This document shows positions 56,985 through 64,000 of a stretch of 64,000 bases of DNA, piece by piece; position 1 is the stretch's first letter, and each line of letters opens with the position of its first letter. The position numbers and the translations under genes are program-made. The stretch comes from Tribonema minus (Eukaryota > Sar > Xanthophyceae > Tribonematales > Tribonemataceae): positions 744,001-808,000 of the forward strand of contig JAFCMP010000457.1 in assembly GCA_017506865.1 (NCBI GenBank), in the 5' to 3' direction. The notes below the pieces were generated by a model. That model was not told the origin of the DNA and searched no databases. It saw only the letters and a list, made by a program, of their open reading frames with translations.

Positions 56985-59900
56985 TCAAGGTTGATCCGCC
57001 GCCGCCGCTGGGCTCTTTTCTGCGAGGCTGTCGACCCAGTCGTGTGCAAGCGCGAGCAGCGCGTTGACAGCCACGTCTGAGCGCAGCACCCGCGTGCCCA
57101 GCGTCACCGGCACAAACCCGTGCGCCTCGAACATCTCGAGCTCGAAAGGCTCGTCCCACCCTCCCTCCGGCCCCACAGCGATCACCACGCGCGCAGTGTG
57201 CGCGGTCGCTTTCTCGGGTGGCGGCAGGGTGCTGAGCCTCGGTGCAGGCGTAGTGTTGTCGGCGCGCGTCGGGTGCGCGATGACGCGCAGGCAGGTGTCA
57301 CGCGGATATAGAGATTCCAGCTCGTCCTCGAGGAAGATCTTGAGGCGCCGCTTTATGGTGGTGCGCGGCAGCACCGTGCTGCCGCTCTGCGGTGCGCGGA
57401 GGCAGGGGGGGGGGGACGTTGAGGGCGCGCACACATGCAAAAGATGGACAAGTTGCGTCAAGTTGTGAAACTTCGAGGAAAACGATGCGCTCGTACGATG
57501 ACATTACAACAGTGTGCACCAGCTCATGACGGGTGAGGGCACCCACCGTTGACCAAGGAAGTGTTGCATTGCAGCGCAATGCGGCCCTGCAAGGGCGACG
57601 GCCGGCCGTCGCATTGGACTGCTTGCAGTGAAAGCACCCCCACCGCAAGCTTGCACGGAGACATGATTCTGAATCAGCAATGCGGCGCATTCCAGCGCGC
57701 GTCGATCGCTCATGTGCGCCGCGTGGCGCATGCGTGTGCGCGCTCATGAACATGGGCCACAACGCACCGTATCGGACCATCACCGTCGGTGATTATATGC
57801 CCATACATAAGCCATGTGACACTCCTGCTGACGACAAGCAGCACCACATGGCCGGCCGCGCTCGCACTCACATACGCAGAGCATGATGCCACTGCCACTT
57901 TCCCAGAATGCCACCGACTGCGACCTTATGGATAGGTATACATATAGAAGTATGTACACACATACATACTCTTTCATGCATAGATACCTGAGTGCACCCC
58001 TCTACCAGCTTGGCCCTGAGCGCCTCCGGTTTGCGCATCAGGTGGCTGCCAAAGTATGACTTCTCGACCTTAGCGGCGTTGATCAGCACCAGCGAGTCCA
58101 CACCTGGGGGAGGGGAGGGTAGAGGGACAGCGGAAGGGGCATGCGGCGCTGAGCTGTGAGGGCGGTCCAAGGCAGTCAGCAGATGTTGACTAGGCCCTGT
58201 CAGCATAGAGTTTTTCTGGAGACACTGAGCACCGGTGCTTGCGGCACCAGCTCCGTGCACTGACTGCCCTGTACTGAGTTCTTGGAGCCTGAATGCGTCC
58301 GCGTCGACTCAGACACTGTGGTGGAAGTTGGTGCGGTGATCAAGCTGGCGCTCCGGTCTTAGCATGCCATCGACATCGTGATGATGCTGATCACAGAGGA
58401 AATTGTGACAATGCTCACCACAAGATCATCGGTCTTCAAGCTGAAAGAGACGCAGCGGATGTGTGCGGCATGCGCTTGCAAGCCCTGGCTAACCGGGGGA
58501 CACGAGGCATCCTTCACGGGCACGCAGCCCTGCCGTCTGACCCATTTCATCAAGCACAACACGCAGTTGGTGCCGCCTGATCTGACACGCGTTGACGCGC
58601 ACCGTGCCAGCGGGCACCGCCCGCTCCACAAGCGCAGGGGCGACGCAGCACTGCCCACCACTAGCTGCCATGAAAAAGCGACTTCAATCGCGCCGCAGCC
58701 GCAGCACGGCACAGCACAGCATGGGCTCGCTGAGCAGTGCTGTGTCCTGGCAGCAGCGCTCAGAGCTCGCTGCGCCGCGCGCGCCGCTCCTCACCCAGGC
58801 TGCTGATCATGGGCAGCATGCGCTCCAGCTGCAGCGGCCGCGGCGCCGCCAGCAGCAGGTCCACGCGCGGCCGGTTGCGCGGCGGCAGCGGCGCCAGTAT
58901 CGCCGGCGCGCCGAGGTCCAGCCGCAGCGGCGCCGCGCTGCGTTCCGCCGCCGCGGAGTCTAGCCACGTGACGGCCGACGCGTCGCAGCTGCGCGCAGCG
59001 TGGGCATGAGTTGGCGGTTGCGGATGAGCGTGCCTGTGGGCGACGGCGTGCGCGGAGCGAGGCACGGCTGCTGTAGGTGTGCACAGCGCTGAGGCGTGAA
59101 CCATGGTGTCTGCGCATGCCGCCCCCCCCCCGTGGGCTTGCGGGTGCGGCGATGACGCGTGCTTGCCGGTGGCATGGCATTCACCTGAGCCAAGTATATG
59201 GGCACTGAGCTATAGCAGCGATGCTTCGGGCTTCTGGCCGCTGCCGTTCATTCTGAAGCTGGAATATCCGGAGATGGGTACTTTTGATGCGGAGTGGTGG
59301 GGCATCAGCAACTGACCCGACCTGCGTGAGCTCATGGGGCCCTGCCACGACATGAAATGTGCAGCATACGTTGTAGCGTTTAGCCTCTTCACGGCAGAGA
59401 CTCCAGCGAGTTCTCAACATGGGCTCTGCAATCGCCTCTGAGCCTTGCATCATTGCGGGCGGTAACATAAGGCATGTGCTGTACAAGTGTTGGCGCCGTA
59501 ACCCCAGAGCCGTGCAGTGAAGCCACTGGTGTGCTGCACTGCCAAGCGCACTTTAAGATCATCGCAATGCTGCGGCCTCGCTTCTACTGCTTGAAGGCCT
59601 GGTGAAAAGGAGCAGCTTGGATACAAGATGAGCACACTACTTACAACAGGATGAGCCTCACCTACCGGCATCCACAACTCCCGTCCGGACAGTCCCCGCG
59701 TCCTCCACCTTGAGAATGCTCCTCAAGTGCTCTGTCCTGGTATCATTGTGAGCCAGCACACAGAAGCAGCTCTCTCCACCGTCCGCCAATTGCACCTCCT
59801 CTGGTTCGATCATGACTCGGTTCAGGTGTCGCACCGTCAGCTGCCACAGCCTGCGAGGCGGAGTCCACGTTTTGTGGTAGTGCAAGAAGCCAGTTCCACT

Positions 59901-59999
59901 TTTGGTGGCAGTTTGCAGCAGACCCGTAGATAGTTTCGCAATCATGATCAGCAGCAGACTGACTGCAGCTGGCGAGAACAGCACTTGCTGCTGTGTCAT
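56985..59999 (-). CDS. rsmE: RsmE-type rRNA methyltransferase (16S m3U1498)
   Basis: SPOUT-fold enzyme that methylates N3 of U1498 in small-subunit rRNA using SAM. Exons (minus): 59999-59662, 58988-58795, 58103-57988 and 57386-56985, phases 2, 1, 0, total 349 residues. RVMIEPEEVQ, then HLRSILKVEDAG and RTGVVDAG form the N-terminal PUA-like part. PRVDLLLAAPRPLQLERMLP, then LGVDSLVLINAAKVEKSYF, then RTTIKRRLKIFLEDEL, follow the family order. The SAM-binding knot reads VVIAVGPEGGWDEPFE (283-298), followed by GTRVLRSDVAVNALLA. The first 70 residues are not part of the enzyme and include a hydrophobic stretch (VSLLLIMIAKL), consistent with signal or organelle targeting; a plastid or mitochondrial site is inference. 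Divergent from the gene at 60447. Confidence 0.93.
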
Positions 60000-60446
60000 C
60001 GCCGATGATCGCCAGAGTCCGATCTCACGCAGCGCCACTGGCTGCGTCAGCGCCCATGTCGAGATCAGATCCGTTTGCTGGGCCAGACCGCCGTCGAATC
60101 ACCAGAAGCAATCGCGCTCGCGCTTCGCACAAAGTAGGTGTACTCGCAGCCATGCGCCAACGAAAAAAAAAGTGTAACTGTCTAAACTCCAACTGCCACT
60201 TTTGTGGCAGCGAATTCGAAGCACAGAGCGAGCCTTGCATCACAGTGAGTCGCAACAGTGAAGTGGAGGGTCATTCAGCGGCCTTGGTGACGGCAGGATT
60301 GCAGCCATCATGGCTGCTGATGCTGGCTGTGGAAGGGAGGGCCCAAGCCAGCGATAAGGCAGCAAGACAACGCCGCTAGGGAACGTGTAGGCGCACCCTG
60401 ATATACTCGCGTACACTGGCAGCGGCGTTCTACAGCAACTACCACA
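60000..60446. promoter_or_regulatory. Shared divergent promoter, rsmE / SANBR-like
   Basis: 447 bases lie between the two start codons. No TATA box is evident. A motif TTTTGTGGCAG near 60199 and a similar CCACTTTTGGTGGCAG near 59893 may be coincidence. The shared promoter role is inferred from layout. Confidence 0.45.
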
Positions 60447-60939
60447 ATGGGAAGACCCCCTGGAACTTTGTTGCTGGACAGCTTTGGGCGACCGAGAAGC
60501 AGGCAACGAGGTCCCTGGCCGTCTCTGGAGCCAGGCCAGGTGCGCTCTGCATCGTTCTCAGCCGCACCAGCCTTCCTGGCAGTTCGCGGAACGAGCAGCG
60601 CTGAGATGCCGCGCAAATTTGCAGGGGGCCCTCCGCGGACGGCGCCGGCCGGCAAAGTCAGGTATCGCAACCTCGTGCAGAGCGAGCTGCAGCCACAGCA
60701 GCAGCCTCTCCTGCAGCAGCAGCAGCAGCAGCAGCGCTCAGCACCGCCGCCACTGGCGAGCAGCGGCGCATTCGGCGGAGGCGCGGCGTGCGCGGCGTCA
60801 GCGGGACAGGCGCCGGCGCGAGCGGGCGAACGCGGCGGCAGCGACGAAAATGTGCGGCCGCGCACCGCGGCTCTCGCGCCGCAATCGCAGCAGCCTTCGG
60901 CATCGGAACAAGCGATCGATGGCAGCAGCAGCAGCAGCA

Positions 60940-60970
<31 letters not shown>

Positions 60971-61480
60971 TGCTGTCGCGACGGGACACCTCCTGCCCGC
61001 CATCTGCAGGCCGGCGGCGGAGGACGCGGTGACGATACACGTGTGCGACGACGGCCGCAGCGTCACGCGCGACTTCCAGTGCAACAGGGCGCTGCTGCTG
61101 CAGGAGATGCAGTACTTCCAGGGGTATCTCTCAGCGTCCGCGGGGCCCTTTGACGAGGTATGCAGGTATTGCGTTTGCAGATGTTTGTATCCTTGCGTGC
61201 ACGCGTACGCGCCACCGCTGCCGCCGCCACTAATCGCCTTCACGCGCCGCTGCCCTCGCTATGCGCGTCCGCTCCGCGCGCGCGCGCCAGGTGGACATCC
61301 TCGTGCACTGCGACGTGCGCATCTTCGAGTGGCTCTTCCGCTACATCCACGCGCCGCGGCAGACCGCCGACGCGACGCCGCGCTCTGCAGCGTCAGCGAC
61401 AGCACGCGCGGAGGACTCCGCCACTTGCAGCGCGGCGGCGCCCTACCAGGCCGGCGGCGGCGGCGGCAGCGGCGTGCGCC

Positions 61481-61514
<34 letters not shown>

Positions 61515-62116
61515 GCCGCAGCTGGAGGTCGCCAACGTCGTGAGCGTGCTCATCAGCAGCGACTTCTTGAAGATGGCGGCGCTCGTGGCGGAGTGCCTCG
61601 CGTTCGTCGCGCGCAACTTCAGCGAGGTCGTGCGCCTGCCCATCGACCTGGCGTGCCTGACGGACGCGATGGTCGGCGCCGTCGCGCGCCTCATGACGCT
61701 GCGCGAGCTCGCCGCCGCGCGCGACCGCCGCGACAAGCTGCTGAGCCGCGTCTTCAAGAAGGTGCGCACGCTGGCCTTAACCCTACCGCATGTTGGGCTT
61801 CAACGCTGCCTCACACTAAGGCTGGCCCGACCTGGCCCTAACCCTACCCAAAGCCGCCTCTGACCCTACCTCACACCGAGTCTGGCACGACATGATGCTA
61901 CAGTAAGTCCAACCCTACCGCGCCATTGCAGCAGCGCAGCGCGACTCACACGCTGCAAACGCCGCGGCAGTCCGCTGGGCGCTGACGCATTCCGCCCCCG
62001 CCGCGCCGCCGCGCAGCGCCTGGAGGTCGAGTACCGCGACCGCAGCGGCGACCGCGCGGTGCGCTGCTGCCGCCACTGCGCCGCTCTGTACACGGAGCGC
62101 CCGCACGGCAGCGGCA

Positions 62117-62147
<31 letters not shown>

Positions 62148-62158
62148 GAGCGGCGGCA

Positions 62159-62189
<31 letters not shown>

Positions 62190-63376
62190 AGGCGGCGCGC
62201 TGACGTGCGCACGCGCGCCGCCGCTGGTGGACGCGCGCGGGCGGCTGGTGCGGCGGCATGCGCCGGCGCGGCCGTGGAGCCTGACGGCGCTGGTGGCGGC
62301 GCTGCACGCGCGCGGCATGACGTGGACGGAGGTGTACTGGCTGCTGTGGGGCGCGACGCGCACGCTGCGCTGCCGCCGCTGCGGCGAGGCGTTCACGGCG
62401 TCGGAGGTGCGCCGCCGCCGCCGCCGCTGCTGCCGCTGCTGACTGCGTATGCGCGTCGTGCGCGCTGCGTTATTGTGTGTGTGTGAGAGAGAGATGCTGG
62501 GGTTGTTGGTGTTATGGGGGAGGCGATTGCGTGCGGGCCCCGCGCGCTTATTAAGTGTGGGCACCCGTGCCAGAGGTGTGCACTGCAGCGCGGCGCTGCC
62601 GGCAGGTTGTGGGTGTTCCAGTGCAATTCTAATGTGTGAAGGCTCGGTGCAGTCGGGCGTTGTTGCACGCATAGCTGAGAGTGCCTGCTGTTGCTGTCAT
62701 TGCGGGCAGCGCGATAGGCTTGGATTGCTTTGGCGTATTGAGGTGCGCAGTGCATGGCGTAGAACAAGCCTAGAGTTAGGGTTAGCTCCGAGACTCCTGC
62801 CAGCTGGCTACTCCCCCCCTCACTGCACGCGGCGCGACACAAATGAGCGGCGCTGCGGCACACCTCCTCACCCAGCGCAAAAGCAATGCCGAAAGCCGCC
62901 TCCGACCGCATGCCTTCACCCCTGAGTCATCGTACGCGGTCTTCGAGACTGCGGCGTCGTGTCGTCTAGCAAGCCCTTCAATCGCCTCGCTAACGCGCGC
63001 ACGTGCGCTGCCAATCGCGCCCCGCCAGATCGGGGGCTGCCGCCACCACCCCGGCCGCGCCGCGTACGCCGCCGGCGCGTGCGAGGGGCGCTGGTCGTGC
63101 TGCCGCGCCGCCGCGGCGCGCTTCAGCCTCGACACCGCCGCGCCCGGCTGCGCCGTGACGGACCACGTCCCCGAGGAGGACGCGCCCGAGAGCGCCGAGG
63201 CGCTCGCGCTGCTGCCGCTGCAGCGCCGCAGCATCACGGCGGAGGGCTGGCGGGAGGCCATCGCCGAGGAGGCGGTGCGCGCGGGCTGCGCCGCCGCTGC
63301 CGTGGCGGCACCACCAGCGCCAGCAGCGGCAGCAGCAGCAGGGGATGACTCCAGCTGCGCCGGTACTGTTGACAGG

Positions 63377-63414
<38 letters not shown>

Positions 63415-63745
63415 GGTGGATGCGCGGCGCGTGCCGCCGCTGCGGCCCGGCACGCGCAAGGGCGCGCGGCGCCCGCGCACCCACTGCGGCTCATCCGCCT
63501 CTGCGGATAGTACGAGCGCAGTGGCTGGCGTGGAAGCAGCGGTGCCGCAGCCACCTGCAGCTGGCGGCGGCGGCGGTGCGTGCAGCAGCAGCAGCGGCAG
63601 CAGCAGCAGCGCGTCGGCGTCAGCCGCCGCGACGCCACGCGGCGGGCACTCGCTGCAGCACATTGCGGCGGCGGCGGCGGCGGCGGTGGCGGCGGACCTG
63701 GAGGCGGCGCAGCGGTGGGCGGCGGTGGAGCCTGACGCCGTACAG
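60447..63745 (+). CDS. SANBR: SANBR (KIAA1841)-like BTB protein, 3' end beyond window
   Basis: Exons 60447-61157, 61291-61761, 62017-62406 and 63029-63745, all phase 0, 763 residues so far. The donor at 63746 (GTGCGC) implies further exons to the right. The first 190 residues are low-complexity (polyQ, polyS, polyG). Then comes the signature of the KIAA1841/SANBR family: IHVCDDGRSVTRDFQCNRAL, LLLQEMQYFQGYL, VDILVHCDVRIFEWLFRYI and VVSVLISSDFLKMAALVAEC, the BTB-like domain. Cysteine pairs follow (RCCRHCAALY, then MTWTEVYWLLWGATRTLRCR and CRRCGEAF, then SCC, then PGCAVTDHVPEE), as in human SANBR. Human SANBR regulates class-switch recombination through HDAC/SMRT, a role that cannot apply here, so the ancestral function is unknown. 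Glycine and alanine runs interrupt the conserved blocks. Confidence 0.88.
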
Positions 63746-64000
63746 GTGCGCCATGTCGCTGCTGCCTGGGTGCTCGCTCAAGTCTGTCTGGTGCAATTGA
63801 GTCATATGCGCATGCGTGTGTGCAGCGGTCGGTAGTGTGCTCGCGCCGCCGTCGTGCGCTGCGCCTGTGCCGTCGGCTCGACGGCGCCGCATTGCTGACT
63901 GCGCAACTCTGGTTGTGCTGCTGCTCGGCTGCGCGTGGTGCATGCAGAGATCGCAGGTGCGTCGCCGTACCGCCATGTCAGGAGTATGAATGTCAGTGAT
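63746..64000. other. Right-edge intronic sequence
   Basis: Follows the donor after 63745. The reading frame could stay open to a stop at 63833-63835, but the added residues look unlike the family. I read this as intron of the SANBR-like gene, with the last exons outside the window. Confidence 0.5.

Noticed and set aside
56985-57461. Single-exon rsmE starting at the ATG near 57461
   Set aside because: The frame upstream of 57386 is intron; three further upstream exons with rsmE motifs join in phase and supply the rest of the enzyme.
62407-62442. SANBR-like protein ending with an arginine/cysteine tail at 62442
   Set aside because: A GTGCGC donor at 62407 joins in phase to the exon at 63029, which carries further conserved SANBR blocks.

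Overview
The window is a GC-rich stretch of a eukaryotic nuclear genome, most likely from a protist alga. Genes are cut into many short exons with GT-AG introns. Introns are packed with C-tracts, CAG/GCC repeats and degenerate telomere-like CCCTAA motifs. A stramenopile-like alga is my best guess: the ankyrin protein has the W-A-x-A-N-G-C-P-W repeat style common there, a bacterial-type RsmE is nuclear-encoded, and the carrier resembles plant/algal BASS4. This assignment is inference only. No bacterial operons, tRNA, rRNA or CRISPR were seen. All exon models below were built by matching open frames, splice sites and codon phase by eye.

Layout from left to right. 588-4442 (+): 3' part of an SBF-like (BASS4/SLC10A7 family) carrier. 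6859-10058 (-): ribosomal protein L5 (uL18). 10298-11535 (+): Josephin-domain deubiquitinase, divergent from RPL5 across 239 bases. 12651-21803 (+): kinesin-14 with a C-terminal motor, 13 exons. 23196-26216 (+): F-box-like plus ankyrin-type protein. 27166-32415: a repeat-rich island with an LTR-like inverted pair, a decayed Ty1/copia pol fragment, and a nested inverted repeat carrying related open frames on both arms. 33998-56554 (-): a 29-exon myosin of about 1,756 residues with motor, IQ neck, ankyrin repeats, PH domain, more ankyrin and a C2-like C-terminus. 56985-59999 (-): RsmE-type rRNA methyltransferase with an N-terminal extension. 60447-63745 (+): a SANBR/KIAA1841-like BTB protein, divergent from rsmE and running off the right edge.

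The genes do not form one pathway. Two are cytoskeletal motors, two serve translation (RPL5 and the methyltransferase), one is a ubiquitin protease and one may be a ubiquitin-ligase adaptor.

The most striking feature is structural. At more than a dozen exon borders in at least three genes, the last or first 20-70 bases of the exon, together with the adjoining splice site, are repeated one to seven times inside the neighbouring intron. Many of these copies keep the splice-site dinucleotide. They lie among telomere-like CCCTAA tracts. I know of no named element that does this. It may be a local process of intron growth or intron gain by tandem duplication across splice sites.
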